A DNA stretch of 64,000 nucleotides from Chryseobacterium herbae (GCF_025154075.1 NZ_JAOAMU010000003.1:209613-273612), one strand, 5' to 3'. Positions 53,601 to 62,277 are shown, counted from the first letter of the stretch. Made by a program: numbers and translations. The notes: generated from the sequence alone by a model not told the origin.

Positions 53601-54892
53601 AATTCAGATTGGTAGCAGATAACGAAACCAGAACACCATTGATGATTGCTAACGTACCTTACGGTTCTGAATTAGCAGTGAAGCCTGGTGATAAAGTGAA
53701 GAAAGGAGATATAATCTGTAAGTGGGATCCGTATAACGCGGTAATCATTGCAGAAACTGCAGGTAAGGTTGAATATGAAGACATTATCCAAGGTATCTCA
53801 TTCCAGCTTGAAATTGATGAACAAACAGGATTCGAAGAGAAAGTAATCTCTGAATCTAGAAATAAGAAAGCCGTACCTACATTGAAGGTGGTAGATTCTA
53901 AAGGAGTTGAGCAGAAAGCATACAACTTACCGGTAGGAGCCCACTTAATGGTAAACGATGGTGAAAAAATTAAGGCTGGTAAAGTCTTGATCAAGATCCC
54001 AAGAAAATCTGCAAAAGCAGGGGATATCACCGGAGGTCTTCCGAGAGTTACCGAACTATTCGAAGCAAGAAACCCTTCAAACCCAGCGGTTGTTACTGAA
54101 ATCGACGGGGTAGTTTCTTACGGAAAAATTAAGAGAGGTAACCGAGAATTGATCGTAGAAGCTAAAACTGGTGAAAGAAAAATTTACCTGGTAAAACTTT
54201 CTAACCAGATCCTTGTTCAGGAGAATGACTTCGTAAGAGCAGGAGCGCCACTTTCTGACGGTTCTATTACACCGGATGATATCTTAAGAATCAAAGGTCC
54301 AACGGCGGTTCAGGAATATCTGGTAAATGAGATCCAGGAAGTTTACCGTCTTCAGGGGGTAAAAATCGACGATAAGCACTTCGAGATCATCGTAAGACAG
54401 ATGATGACGAAAGTATCTATCGTAGACGGAGGTGATACTCAATTCTTAGAAGGAGCTCTTGAACACAAGTTTGACTTCTTGGAAGAAAACAACAGAGTAT
54501 TCGGTCTTAAGGTTGTAGTGGAAGCTGGTGATTCTAAAGATTTCAAGCCAGGTCAGATGATTACAGCTAGAGAATTAAGAGATGAAAACTCTAAACTGAA
54601 GCGTGAAGATCAAGCCTTAGTTGAAGTAAGAGAAGCACTTCCTGCTACAGCAACGCCTGTATTGCAAGGGATTACAAGAGCAGCTCTTCAGACTAAGTCA
54701 TTCATGTCTGCAGCATCATTCCAGGAAACTACGAAAGTTCTTAACGAAGCAGCAGTAGCTGGTAAAGTTGACTTCTTAAGTGGTCTTAAAGAAAATGTAA
54801 TTGTAGGACACAGAATCCCTGCAGGTACAGGTCTTAAAGAATATCAGAATGTAATTGTGGGTTCTAAGAAAGAATTCGAAGACCTTAACTAA
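50627..54892 (+). CDS. rpoC: DNA-directed RNA polymerase subunit beta'
   Basis: 1421 residues. The N-terminal zinc ribbon is in [20 protein letters not shown]. The catalytic Mg loop [12 protein letters not shown] is near 473. The second zinc site uses [13 protein letters not shown]. The trigger loop region ([11 protein letters not shown] to [15 protein letters not shown]) and C-terminal domain with the beta'-specific [10 protein letters not shown] are complete. No large lineage insert is apparent beyond the usual Bacteroidetes length. Confidence 0.98.
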   Translation: MSNKNKSSRFNKITIGLASPESILQESRGEVLKPETINYRTHKPERDGLFCEKIFGPVKDYECACGKYKRIRYKGIVCDRCGVEVTEKKVRRERIGHINLVVPIAHIWYFRSLPNKIGYLLGIPSKKLDMIIYYERYVVIQQGIAKKLDGSDFDNMEFLTEEEYLDIMETLPVENQYLDDSDPNKFIARMGAEAVEDLLKRINLDALSFDLRHKAHNEGSKQRRTEALKRLNVVEALRGANTRMINRPEWMIMRVLPVIPPELRPLVPLDGGRFATSDLNDLYRRVIIRNNRLKRLLEIKAPEVILRNEKRMLQESVDSLFDNTRKSSAVKSESNRPLKSLSDSLKGKQGRFRQNLLGKRVDYSARSVIVVGPNLQLHECGIPKDMAAELYKPFIIRKLIERGIVKTVKSAKRIIDRKEPVVYDILENVMKGHPVLLNRAPTLHRLGIQAFQPKMIEGKAIQLHPLVTTAFNADFDGDQMAVHLPLGPEAILEAQLLMLGSQNILNPANGSPITVPSQDMVLGLYFMTKELSSTEDMKVLGEGLAFYSPEEAEIAYAEGRVSLNAKVRCRLPVKENGEISTKLIETSLGRILFNQIVPKQSGYVNELLTKKSLRNIIGRVLADTDFPTTVKFLDAMKDLGYSNAFKGGLSFSLGDIVVPVEKKKMIATSIETVDEIRANYNMGLITDTERYNQVIDVWTNTNAGLTEMIMSRMKSDQGGFNSVYMMLDSGARGSKEQIRQLSGMRGLMAKPQKAGSTGAEIIENPILANFKEGLSILEYFISTHGARKGLADTALKTADAGYLTRRLVDVAQDVIVTEDDCGTLRGTEVTALKKNDEIVEKISERILGRVSLHNIYDPESDELIAEADQVINEALAKRIEAAGLEAVEVRSPLTCETKKGICAKCYGRNLATGKMIHMGEAVGVIGAQSIGEPGTQLTLRTFHQGGTAGNVSENPSIVARRDGIVEMDEVRTITSEDENGKTAEVVVSRSTEFRLVADNETRTPLMIANVPYGSELAVKPGDKVKKGDIICKWDPYNAVIIAETAGKVEYEDIIQGISFQLEIDEQTGFEEKVISESRNKKAVPTLKVVDSKGVEQKAYNLPVGAHLMVNDGEKIKAGKVLIKIPRKSAKAGDITGGLPRVTELFEARNPSNPAVVTEIDGVVSYGKIKRGNRELIVEAKTGERKIYLVKLSNQILVQENDFVRAGAPLSDGSITPDDILRIKGPTAVQEYLVNEIQEVYRLQGVKIDDKHFEIIVRQMMTKVSIVDGGDTQFLEGALEHKFDFLEENNRVFGLKVVVEAGDSKDFKPGQMITARELRDENSKLKREDQALVEVREALPATATPVLQGITRAALQTKSFMSAASFQETTKVLNEAAVAGKVDFLSGLKENVIVGHRIPAGTGLKEYQNVIVGSKKEFEDLN

Positions 54893-54900
54893 AATTAATG

Positions 54901-54960
54901 ATTTGAAATTTGAGGTTTGGATTTATTTTTATATTTTCACAATCTCAAATTTCGAATTTT
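54901..54960. repeat. Heptad paired-arm repeat after rpoC
   Basis: The left arm steps ATTTGAA, ATTTGAG, GTTTGGA. The right arm 54941-54960 is AATCTCAAATTTCGAATTTT, whose complement GAAATTTGAGATT matches the left arm. Both lie between rpoC and the DUF3467 gene. Confidence 0.75.
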
Positions 54961-54979
54961 AAAAACATATTTTATAACA

Positions 54980-55285
54980 ATGGACAACAATCAAAATCCA
55001 CAAGACGGAAACATCAACATCGAATTGAACGAAATGGTAGCTGCTGGAGTTTATGCTAATTTAGCATTGGTAAACCACTCTCCATCTGAGTTCGTAGTAG
55101 ATTTCATCCAGTTAATGCCGGGTGTTCAACAGGCTAAAGTAAGATCAAGAATCATTCTTGCTCCACTTCACGCTAAAAGAGTATTATCTGCTCTTCAACA
55201 GAACATTGCTAACTACGAGCAGCAGTTCGGAGAAATCAAAGAAGTTGAACCTTTCGTATTAGGAGGTAACAACGTACAAGCATAA
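54980..55285 (+). CDS. DUF3467 family protein
   Basis: 101 residues from MDNNQNPQDGNINIEL. The core GVYANLALVNHSPSEFVVDF and the LMPGVQQAKVRSRIILAPLHAKRVLSAL segment match the DUF3467 family, which typically follows rpoC in this group. No function is known; constant linkage to rpoC suggests a transcription-associated role, which is inference. An upstream in-frame start at 54917 is rejected because it runs through the heptad repeat. Confidence 0.9.
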   Translation: MDNNQNPQDGNINIELNEMVAAGVYANLALVNHSPSEFVVDFIQLMPGVQQAKVRSRIILAPLHAKRVLSALQQNIANYEQQFGEIKEVEPFVLGGNNVQA

Positions 55286-55308
55286 GATTTTTCTTACAAT
55301 ACATAAGG

Positions 55309-55336
55309 ATGCCCCGGTTTTTACCGGGGCATTTTT
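55309..55336 (+). terminator. Terminator of rpoBC-DUF3467
   Basis: ATGCCCCGGT and ACCGGGGCAT form a 10-bp stem with a TTTT loop, then a T run. Confidence 0.93.
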
Positions 55337-55520
55337 TGTTGTAAATCTATTCTGAAATGAGATAACACAATAACAAAGATTATTTGCTTTTTAGATGGTA
55401 TGTTTTAATTAGAATCTAAATTTTGATTAAAAATCTACTTATTAATTAAGAGATTGTTAAGTTTTTGATAGAGATAATTAAAGAATGTTATTTTTCTACT
55501 ATATCAATAGCTCAATTTTA

Positions 55521-55528
55521 TATATTTG
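55521..55528 (+). promoter_or_regulatory. -7 element of Crp-type regulator gene
   Basis: TATATTTG, exact TAnnTTTG, 23 bases before the ATG at 55551. It excludes the upstream in-frame start at 55485. Confidence 0.65.
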
Positions 55529-55550
55529 CTATGAAAATGATATAGCGGAT

Positions 55551-56201
55551 ATGATTAATAATCAATTTATTCTTAATAAATTCGGGTTTTTAGGCGAAAA
55601 TTTTTTAAATGAACTGCATGCAAATGCCGTGGTAACGGACATCAAAGCAAAAACTGAAATTATCAGGGAAGGACAGAAAAATAAATATGTTCCATTTCTG
55701 ATCAAAGGTTCTATAAAAGTTTTTACCCTTAATGATGGCAGGGAACTCATCTATTATTACATAAAACCGAATGACAGCTGTCTGATGACCTTCTCATCTA
55801 TTTTTACAGATTGCACCAGCAGAGTATATGCCGTTGCCGAAGAAGAATCGGAAGTGATTCTGGTTCCCGTTTCAGTGATCCATGAATGGCTCATCCGGTT
55901 TCCGGAGATCAACAGAGTGTTTTACCATGAATATGACAAACGTTTTTCAGATGTCATGAATATGGTGAATGATGCCGTATTTCACAGGCTTGACAAAAGA
56001 GTCCTGAACTACATCCGTCAGCAGATTTCAGCCACCGGAAACAATCCTCTGAAGATTACACACCGGGAAATAGCCAGTAATTTGGGGACATCGAGGGAAG
56101 TCGTGAGCAGAGTTTTAAAAAAGATTGAAAATGAAGGTGAAATTATTCAGACCAAAGAAGGCATCAAAATTCCTGTAAATGAAAATGTTAGACCAGTCTA
56201 A
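55551..56201 (+). CDS. Crp/Fnr family transcriptional regulator
   Basis: 216 residues. A cyclic-nucleotide-type beta roll (KTEIIREGQKNKYVPFLIKG, YYYIKPNDSCLMTFSSIF) is followed by the dimer helix and a Crp helix-turn-helix (ITHREIASNLGTSREVVSRVLKKIENEGEI), with the DNA-contacting R-E-x-x-x-R. Cys in SCLMTF and DCTSRV are present, but the four N-terminal cysteines of FNR are not, so an iron-sulfur sensor is not indicated. It is followed by a Crp-like palindrome and an envelope gene cluster it likely controls. Confidence 0.9.
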   Translation: MINNQFILNKFGFLGENFLNELHANAVVTDIKAKTEIIREGQKNKYVPFLIKGSIKVFTLNDGRELIYYYIKPNDSCLMTFSSIFTDCTSRVYAVAEEESEVILVPVSVIHEWLIRFPEINRVFYHEYDKRFSDVMNMVNDAVFHRLDKRVLNYIRQQISATGNNPLKITHREIASNLGTSREVVSRVLKKIENEGEIIQTKEGIKIPVNENVRPV

Positions 56202-56226
56202 TATGTGATGTTTTAATGATTTTATC

Positions 56227-56241
56227 TTTATCATTGATAAA
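56227..56241 (+). promoter_or_regulatory. Palindrome TTTATC-N3-GATAAA
   Basis: Perfect 6-bp inverted repeat 26 bases past the regulator stop and about 100 bases before the next gene. It could be an upstream operator site or a weak hairpin. Confidence 0.4.
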
Positions 56242-56253
56242 AACAATTTCTCT

Positions 56254-56277
56254 GGTGACTTTTATCACATACTTTTG
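56254..56277 (+). promoter_or_regulatory. Crp-like site overlapping promoter of envelope cluster
   Basis: GGTGACTTTTATCACA matches the Crp half-sites TGTGA-N6-TCACA at nine of ten positions (GTGA-N6-TCAC perfect, 56255-56268). It abuts the -7 element TACTTTTG (56270-56277). A protein bound here would cover the -33 to -7 spacer, suggesting repression or an unusual activation. Confidence 0.65.
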
Positions 56278-56327
56278 ACTTTATAACTCGATAAGTTTGT
56301 TATATCATAATTTAATTCAAATAGTAT

Positions 56328-57170
56328 ATGACAAAAACTCTCTTATTTTTGTCGGTATTAGCATCAGGTCTTGCCTCCGCGCAGGAAGACTTGCTGAAAG
56401 ATATTGACACACTCAAAACCAATGCAGAAGTATCCCAGCCGGCTTTTAAAGCCTTACAGATCGTCACCGGACAATCCACCAAACTTTCCGCTAAAAATGA
56501 ATGGTACATTGTGGTGGCCCACCGTTTCGGGGACATAAGTACAGGATTCAAAAACTTTTTCGGCCTGGATGATGCCTCCACCAAATTAGGTGTGATTTAT
56601 GGTGTTACAGACGGAATTTCAGTCAGCCTTTCCAGAGAAACGAATATGAAAACATTCGAAGGCGCTGTGAAATATAAGCTGGTAAAACAGACTGAAAAAA
56701 GCCCCGTGGACATCGTAGGTTACAATGTGATGGCAGTCAATACCGATCTGGACAAAGACAACTATCCTTACCTCAAATTTGGAGACCGGCTTGCTTATCT
56801 TACCCAGGCTCTGATTTCAAGAAGATTCAACGAAAAGTTTTCGCTGCAGCTGAGCCCATCATACATACATAAAAACCTTTATGATCCAGCCCTTGAAGAT
56901 AAAAATCAGTTTCTTGCCGGATTGGGAGGCCGTTATAAAATTTCCAAAAGAATTTCTATCAACGCAGAATATTTTGTGAATTTCGACAATCACAGTTTCT
57001 ATAAAAATCCGCTGTCATTAGGCATGGATATAGAAACCGGGGGACACGTGTTCCAGCTTTTATTCTCGAACTCCCAGATCAATTCAGACATCGGCTATCT
57101 TTCCAATGCAGCAGGCAAATGGGGAAAGGGGCAGATATTTTTTGGGTTTAACCTTTATAGAGTTTTTTAA
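56328..57170 (+). CDS. DUF5777 family outer-membrane beta-barrel-like protein
   Basis: 280 residues, signal peptide ending SGLASA. Features of DUF5777: WYIVVAHRFGDISTGFKNFFGLDD near 63-86, alternating amphipathic strands through the protein (FSLQLSPSYIHKNLY, RISINAEYFVNF) and a C-terminal aromatic (LYRVF). It is most likely an outer-membrane barrel. It is the first gene of a tight five-gene cluster with a cytochrome lipoprotein one base downstream. Function is unknown. Confidence 0.85.
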   Translation: MTKTLLFLSVLASGLASAQEDLLKDIDTLKTNAEVSQPAFKALQIVTGQSTKLSAKNEWYIVVAHRFGDISTGFKNFFGLDDASTKLGVIYGVTDGISVSLSRETNMKTFEGAVKYKLVKQTEKSPVDIVGYNVMAVNTDLDKDNYPYLKFGDRLAYLTQALISRRFNEKFSLQLSPSYIHKNLYDPALEDKNQFLAGLGGRYKISKRISINAEYFVNFDNHSFYKNPLSLGMDIETGGHVFQLLFSNSQINSDIGYLSNAAGKWGKGQIFFGFNLYRVF

Positions 57171-57171
57171 T

Positions 57172-57513
57172 ATGAAAAAGATACTATACATATTGTCATC
57201 AGCTGCTTTGTTCATTGCTTGTGACAGCAGGACCTATGAAGAGATTTCGGATAATACACCCATTACAATACCTGTAAAGTACAATGCTGAGGTGAAAACC
57301 ATTGTGGATAACAACTGTATCGGCTGCCACGGAGCAGGAAGTTTTAAACCTTTCGTTACGTACAACGATGTAAAGAATAATATAGACGGTATTCTCGACA
57401 GGATACAAAGACCCAACGGAGATCCCGGAAAAATGCCACAGGGCGGATCCTTATCACAGACCCAGATCAATACCTTCATAAAATGGAAAGCCGACGGGCT
57501 CACCGAAAATTAA
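57172..57513 (+). CDS. c-type cytochrome lipoprotein
   Basis: 113 residues starting MKKILYILSSAALFIAC; the lipobox puts the lipid on Cys17. One heme-binding motif CIGCH is present, with GKMPQGGSLSQTQINTFIKWKADG supplying the distal Met (MPQGG) typical of single-domain cytochrome c. A start inside the previous gene is rejected because it has no signal peptide. It would carry electrons at the outer face of the inner or outer membrane. The partner is unknown. Confidence 0.9.
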   Translation: MKKILYILSSAALFIACDSRTYEEISDNTPITIPVKYNAEVKTIVDNNCIGCHGAGSFKPFVTYNDVKNNIDGILDRIQRPNGDPGKMPQGGSLSQTQINTFIKWKADGLTEN

Positions 57514-57525
57514 AAAATATTTGAT

Positions 57526-58071
57526 ATGAAAAGATTAGTACTAATGAGTGCCGTATTATTTTTTGCTGGATTTGCTTCAGGCCAGAAATACAGTACGAAA
57601 ACAGGGAATGTGACCTTTGAGGCATCCGTTCCGCTGTTCGAAGATGTGTACGCCAAGGATGATAATAATGTGGTGATCCTCAATGCCGACAATGGAGAAA
57701 TGGCTTCCGTTTCAGTGGTGAAAAACTTTCATTTTAAAACCAAATTAATGGAAGAACACTTCAATGAAAGCTATGCAGAAACAGCAAAATATCCTAAATC
57801 AACCTTCAAAGGAAAGATCGCGAATTTTGATAAAACGAAATTGAGTACTTCACCACAGAAATATACCGTTCAGGGAACCCTGAATTTTCATGGGGTAGAT
57901 AAAGCGGTTACTTCTGCAGCTACGATTTATGCCAAAGACGGGAAAATATATATGCAGGGAAGCTTTATGGCAAGACCTGTAGACCACAATGTGACCATTC
58001 CGAAAATGGTGACCAAGAAAGTTGCGGAAAATGTAAAAGTGGAGTATAATTATGTAATGGCAAAACAATGA
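57526..58071 (+). CDS. YceI family protein
   Basis: 181 residues with a signal peptide (SAVLFFAGFASG). The lipocalin-like YceI pattern is seen: FHFKTKLMEEHFNESYAETAKYPKSTFKGKI, then YTVQGTLNFHGVDKAV and FMARPVDHNVTIPKMV. YceI proteins bind isoprenoid-like or other hydrophobic molecules in the periplasm. Its stop overlaps the next gene by 4 bases (ATGA). Confidence 0.88.
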   Translation: MKRLVLMSAVLFFAGFASGQKYSTKTGNVTFEASVPLFEDVYAKDDNNVVILNADNGEMASVSVVKNFHFKTKLMEEHFNESYAETAKYPKSTFKGKIANFDKTKLSTSPQKYTVQGTLNFHGVDKAVTSAATIYAKDGKIYMQGSFMARPVDHNVTIPKMVTKKVAENVKVEYNYVMAKQ

Positions 58072-58595
58072 AAAACATCCTCTTTATCATCAGTATTTTC
58101 CTGAGTTTTTCTACCATATCTGCCCAGGAAAAAGCAAAATCAATATTCGATATTGCCAGAAGCGGAACCGTAGCTGAAGTGAAAGATCTTATGAAACAGG
58201 ATCCGGATATTATCAACAAAACCAATGAAAACGGTTTTTCTCCCCTTATCCTTGCCTGCTACAGAGGGAATATAGAAGTCGCTGACTTTTTAATGGATAA
58301 AGTAAAAGATATTAATTATAATTCTTCCATGGGAACTGCGCTCATGGCAGTTGTATATAAAGGTGATTTAAAATTGACTCAGAAATTATTAGATAACAAA
58401 TCAGATATCAATACAATAGATGCGCAGGGAACGACACCCCTTATTTTTGCTTCAAAATTGGGGAATGTAGAAATGTTAAAACTTCTTGTAAAAAATAAAG
58501 CAAATAAAAATATAAAAGATAAACAGGGAAATACAGCTTTTGAATATGCTGTTTTATCAAAAAATCCAGAGCTTATAAACCAATTGAAAAATTAA
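58068..58595 (+). CDS. Exported ankyrin repeat protein
   Basis: 175 residues with a signal peptide (FIISIFLSFSTISAQ). About four ankyrin repeats (ENGFSPLILACYRGNIEVAD, AQGTTPLIFASKLGNVEMLK, KQGNTAFEYAVLSKNPELIN). Bacterial periplasmic ankyrin proteins are often linked to catalase or cytochrome peroxidase (AnkB-like), consistent with the redox context. It overlaps yceI and lies 3 bases from the next gene. Confidence 0.88.
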   Translation: MKNILFIISIFLSFSTISAQEKAKSIFDIARSGTVAEVKDLMKQDPDIINKTNENGFSPLILACYRGNIEVADFLMDKVKDINYNSSMGTALMAVVYKGDLKLTQKLLDNKSDINTIDAQGTTPLIFASKLGNVEMLKLLVKNKANKNIKDKQGNTAFEYAVLSKNPELINQLKN

Positions 58596-58598
58596 AAT

Positions 58599-59384
58599 AT
58601 GAAAAACATCGTACTCTTTTCTTTCTTATTAACAAGTTTTTTGGGCATTGCGCAGCAAAAAACTACAGGTGATGTGCCTCTATCCCCTAATAACGGGATC
58701 ACTGCAAATTTTACTCTTGATAATACAACATCTAAAGTAACTTTGGTTTTAAAAGGTCCATCTGACAGATGGTTTGGTTTGGGGATAGGCGTTAATGCAG
58801 GATTTAGCATGTCAGCAGGAGATGCTGTGGTTTATTCTGCGGTTACCACTCCAAAACTTACCGATAGAAATTTTACAGGAACCATGCAGCCACCATTAGA
58901 TAGTTCTCAGGACTGGACGATAGTGAGTGATGTTGTTTCTGGTTCGGTAAGAACGCTGACTTTAACAAGAGCATTGACAAATTCAGATCCTAATGACTAT
59001 CAAATGCCTTATGCGACGACAAATTCTATAAGCTTTGCTGGACCAAGACCAGCTACCGCAACTACAACCGTTGCTCCACATGGGGGAACAGCTAATGTAG
59101 GGTATGCAACAGCATCTTTTAGCACCGTATTAGGAGTGAATGATACTGATAGAGTAAGTAAAAAGGTTGTTCTTTATCCAAACCCTGCCAAAGAAACCGT
59201 AAGCTTTAAAAATGCGGATCAAATAAAATCTTTGGATATTTATGAAACGGGCGGTAGAAAAGTAAGATCTGTAAAGTTGGACGGAGAAACCGTAGACGTG
59301 AGAGATCTGAAGTCTGGAATCTATTATTTTGAGATCACATTAAAAGACGGAAGCCTATCTTATGAAAAACTGATCAAAGAATAA
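58599..59384 (+). CDS. DOMON-like T9SS type A sorting-domain protein
   Basis: 261 residues with a signal peptide (LLTSFLGIAQQ). The segment DRWFGLGIGVNAG..SAGDAVVYS resembles DOMON domains (heme or sugar-binding). The last 75 residues are a T9SS type A domain (KVVLYPNPAKETVSFKN to DGSLSYEKLIKE). It would be surface-located. Together with the cytochrome c it suggests a surface electron-transfer or redox chain, which is inference. Confidence 0.82.
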   Translation: MKNIVLFSFLLTSFLGIAQQKTTGDVPLSPNNGITANFTLDNTTSKVTLVLKGPSDRWFGLGIGVNAGFSMSAGDAVVYSAVTTPKLTDRNFTGTMQPPLDSSQDWTIVSDVVSGSVRTLTLTRALTNSDPNDYQMPYATTNSISFAGPRPATATTTVAPHGGTANVGYATASFSTVLGVNDTDRVSKKVVLYPNPAKETVSFKNADQIKSLDIYETGGRKVRSVKLDGETVDVRDLKSGIYYFEITLKDGSLSYEKLIKE

Positions 59385-59410
59385 ATACACTCAGTATAAA
59401 TATGTATATA

Positions 59411-59440
59411 AATGCCTCTGATATCCGGAGGCATTTTTTG
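59411..59440 (+). terminator. Terminator of the envelope cluster
   Basis: AATGCCTC and GAGGCATT pair over 8 bp with a 9-base loop, followed by TTTTG. Confidence 0.85.
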
Positions 59441-59507
59441 TTGTTAAATAGTTTCCCATTAAAATTATCCCTAAATTTCCGCGATAAATTTTTAAAACGT
59501 GATCACA

Positions 59508-59903
59508 ATGAGGAAAGACCTGAAAGAAATAGCCCATCAGTTTGCGAAAGCCACTGTTCTCAATGATTTTATAGAATATGGAGGAGTAGCTGCGGCTATT
59601 GAAACAGTAGCTGGGAGTGTGTTTACAGGAGTCAGTATAGATACGGCCTGCTCTATGGGATTCTGTGCCGAACATGGCGCGGTGGCAGAAATGTTGAAAC
59701 ATGGTGAATCACAGATTAAAGCTGTGGTTGCGGTAGGAAATGACGGTAATGCAGTCCCTCCATGTGGACGATGCAGAGAACTGATGAGTCAGCTGTCCAA
59801 AGAAAATCTGAATGCCATAGTCGAGGTTAAAAACGGAATCTTTTTAACCTTAAAAGAACTTTTACCTTACGATTGGAAAGACGATCTTGAAAGAAAATGG
59901 TAA
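59508..59903 (+). CDS. Cytidine deaminase-like protein
   Basis: 131 residues. The zinc motif has CAEHGAVAEM (Cys, catalytic Glu) and PPCGRCRELM (two Cys), the tetrameric CDA pattern. ATG at 59508 gives the family start; a GTG three codons upstream is possible. It deaminates a (deoxy)cytidine-type substrate. The substrate may be atypical because the N-terminal part resembles blasticidin-S-deaminase-like proteins as much as Cdd. Confidence 0.88.
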   Translation: MRKDLKEIAHQFAKATVLNDFIEYGGVAAAIETVAGSVFTGVSIDTACSMGFCAEHGAVAEMLKHGESQIKAVVAVGNDGNAVPPCGRCRELMSQLSKENLNAIVEVKNGIFLTLKELLPYDWKDDLERKW

Positions 59904-59942
59904 TTCCCATTCTTTATTTATGAATAGTTTAAAAATGAAAAC

Positions 59943-60791
59943 ATGGAAATCAGAAGCTTAGAAAATACCAGTACAGAAGAACTTTTATCTGTATTTAATA
60001 CATCTTTTTCAGACTATATCGTTCCGTTTCACCTGTCATTAGAACAGCTTGAATTAAAAATTACGGCAGATAAAATAGATACAAAATTGTCTGTAGGTGC
60101 ATTCGAATCAGAAAAACTGGCCGGATTTATTCTCTTTGCTGAAAAAGAGAAAAATGGAAAGCGTATTGTATATAATGCCGGAACAGGAGTCATCCAGGAA
60201 TACAGAGGACAGGGGCTCGTAAGAAAAATGTATGATTACAGGTTTCCTCTATTCAAAGAAAGAAAAACGGATGTGCAGATCCTTGAAGTGATCGAAGGAA
60301 ATAATCCCGCCATCAGAGCTTACGAAAATTTAGGTTTTAAAATCATTCGGAAACTCCTTTGCTTTAACGGAATTGTTGATAGTAAAGAAAAAGATTCTGA
60401 AATCGTCATAAAGGATTTGGAAACCTTTCAATGGGAAGTACTATGGTCTTTCTGGGATGTAGAACCTTCATGGCAGAGCTCAATACCCGTATTAGAAGGT
60501 GTTCTTAAGGATTGCAGGATTCTTGGAGCCTATAAAGAAGGACAGTTTGCTGGATACGCCATTTACAATCCGGCAGTGAGAAAAGTTTATCAGATCGCTG
60601 TTGATAAAAATTACAGAAATCGTGGAATCGGAACACAGCTTTTCAGAGTGATAGGGCAAATGGCAAATGGACAGGCTATATCTGCTAACAATGTAGATGA
60701 TACTTCAGAAAATACATCGGCTTTTCTAGGTAAAACAATTGGCCTTAAAAACTGGGTTTCACAGTTTGAAATGAAGAAAGAGCTTGAGTAA
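59943..60791 (+). CDS. Tandem GNAT acetyltransferase
   Basis: 282 residues with two GNAT acetyl-CoA motifs: GVIQEYRGQGLVRKMYDYRF (about 79-98, Q-x-x-G-x-G) and AVDKNYRNRGIGTQLFRVIG (about 220-240, R-N-R-G-I-G). The first half ends with NNPAIRAYENLGFKIIRKL, a typical motif B. The acceptor is unknown. No regulator is adjacent. Confidence 0.88.
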   Translation: MEIRSLENTSTEELLSVFNTSFSDYIVPFHLSLEQLELKITADKIDTKLSVGAFESEKLAGFILFAEKEKNGKRIVYNAGTGVIQEYRGQGLVRKMYDYRFPLFKERKTDVQILEVIEGNNPAIRAYENLGFKIIRKLLCFNGIVDSKEKDSEIVIKDLETFQWEVLWSFWDVEPSWQSSIPVLEGVLKDCRILGAYKEGQFAGYAIYNPAVRKVYQIAVDKNYRNRGIGTQLFRVIGQMANGQAISANNVDDTSENTSAFLGKTIGLKNWVSQFEMKKELE

Positions 60792-60792
60792 T

Positions 60793-60859
60793 GAGTAGGA
60801 AGCAGGAAGAGCGAGGATGGAAGTTGCCTCTTCCCGCTTCAGACTTCCCAACTTCAATG
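60793..60859. repeat. Heptad paired-arm repeat after GNAT gene
   Basis: The left arm 60793-60826 steps AGTAGGA, AGCAGGA, AGAGCGA, GGATGGA. The right arm 60827-60859 steps CCTCTTC, CCGCTTC, AGACTTC, CCAACTT. Complements match in GAAG phase. The arms abut with no spacer. Confidence 0.78.
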
Positions 60860-60909
60860 TTTTAATATACTTTTAATCTGATAAACTTTTTCAGGAGCGT
60901 CATAGGCCG

Positions 60910-60917
60910 TAACTTTG
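60910..60917 (+). promoter_or_regulatory. -7 element before phosphodiesterase gene
   Basis: TAACTTTG, exact TAnnTTTG. It contains the TTG that would be an upstream in-frame start, so translation begins at the ATG at 60933. Confidence 0.65.
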
Positions 60918-60932
60918 CCGAAAATTTTGACA

Positions 60933-62216
60933 ATGAAGCGAGGAATACAAATTGTTCTGCTGTTTTTTTCTCTGGCAATCTACGCCCAGCAGGTAAAAGT
61001 GGATACGGCTCAGGTAGTTGTTTCCGGCCGTACCAACAGTGCTGAGGCGCAGACTAAGCCTTATGTGATCATGATCTCTACAGACGGTTTCCGTTATGAT
61101 TATGCTAAAAAATACCAGGCAGAAAATCTTTTGAAATTATCATCCGGAGGCGTACAGGCTGAAGCCATGATCCCTAGTTATCCCAGTATTACTTTTCCCA
61201 ATCACTGGAGTCTGATCACTGGACTTTATCCGTCCCATCATGGATTGATCGATAATTTTTTCTATGATTACAAACGGAAAGAACCCTACGCGATGAACAG
61301 TAAGAAAAATGCTGAAGACGGAAGCTGGTATGGCGGAACTCCGCTTTGGGCACTGGCCGAAAAGCAGGGGATGGTTTCTGCTACTTTAATGTGGGTAGGC
61401 TCGGCAAGCGATGCAGGAGGAATGCGACCTTCGTATTATTATCCTTATCATGAAAAATTTAAACCTTCTGAAAAAGTAGACAAAGTAGTTAATTGGTTGA
61501 AGCTGCCGGCAGAAACAAGACCTCATTTTATCACACTATATTTCCCTGAAGTAGACGGAAGCGGACATCATTACGGCCCCGATGCTCAGGAAACAGAAAC
61601 TGCAGTTCATCTGGTTGATCAGGCCATTGGAGACCTGGTTCAGAAAGTCAATAATCTTGGATTGAAAAATGTCAACTTTATTTTCGTTTCCGACCACGGA
61701 ATGATCAAAGTAGATGGTGGAGCTCCATTGGAAATCCCCGCTATGCTTTTGGATAGTACCCGATTTGATTTTTACAATTCCCAGACTTTACTGAGAGTTT
61801 ATGTTAAAAATCCTGTTGAGGTTAAAAAAGTTTACAAAGAACTGAAAGCCAACAAAACATCAGATTACGAAGTGTATCTCGATAAAAAGCTTCCAAAATA
61901 TTTACATTTCGCGACGAGAGACGATAAATACGACAGAATAGGGCAAATCCTTCTGATTCCAAAAGCTCCGAAAATATTCCTGGAAAAAGGGAAAAAAACA
62001 TCCGTAGGAAAACATGGCTACGATCCAAAAATAGTCCCTGAAATGAAAGCTACTTTCTTTGCCTGGGGACCTGAATTTAAAAACAATCTGGTTATCGATG
62101 AATTTGCAAATGTCAACGTTTATCCTTTGGTTACTGAGATTTTAGGTTTGAAAAATGACCAGAAAATTGATGGAAAGCTTAAGGTTTTAAAGAAAATTTT
62201 GAAGGAGAAGAAATAG
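60933..62216 (+). CDS. Ectonucleotide pyrophosphatase/phosphodiesterase (NPP)-type protein
   Basis: 427 residues with a signal peptide (LLFFSLAIYAQQ). Alkaline phosphatase superfamily metal residues: IMISTDGFRYDY (Asp), the nucleophile Thr in PSITFPNHWSLITGLYPSHHG, PEVDGSGHHYGP (Asp, His), SDHGM (Asp, His) and GKHGYDP (His). The family hydrolyses nucleotide or phosphodiester substrates outside the cytoplasm and supplies phosphate. No T9SS domain is seen, so it is probably periplasmic. Confidence 0.93.
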   Translation: MKRGIQIVLLFFSLAIYAQQVKVDTAQVVVSGRTNSAEAQTKPYVIMISTDGFRYDYAKKYQAENLLKLSSGGVQAEAMIPSYPSITFPNHWSLITGLYPSHHGLIDNFFYDYKRKEPYAMNSKKNAEDGSWYGGTPLWALAEKQGMVSATLMWVGSASDAGGMRPSYYYPYHEKFKPSEKVDKVVNWLKLPAETRPHFITLYFPEVDGSGHHYGPDAQETETAVHLVDQAIGDLVQKVNNLGLKNVNFIFVSDHGMIKVDGGAPLEIPAMLLDSTRFDFYNSQTLLRVYVKNPVEVKKVYKELKANKTSDYEVYLDKKLPKYLHFATRDDKYDRIGQILLIPKAPKIFLEKGKKTSVGKHGYDPKIVPEMKATFFAWGPEFKNNLVIDEFANVNVYPLVTEILGLKNDQKIDGKLKVLKKILKEKK

Positions 62217-62275
62217 GTTGAGGTTGAGTTTAAGATTCAGATTACAAACTTAACTGAAAGATTGAGTTAAAGATA
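62217..62275. repeat. Loose heptad run before terminator
   Basis: 7-base phase is visible in AGGTTGA, GTTTAAG, ATTCAGA, then GAAAGAT, TGAGTTA, AAGATAA. No clear complementary arm. It is weaker than the other loci. Confidence 0.35.
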
Positions 62276-62277
62276 AA

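Noticed and set aside
60915..60932. Upstream TTG start of the phosphodiesterase
   Set aside because: It lies in the TAACTTTG promoter element; the ATG at 60933 gives a normal signal peptide.
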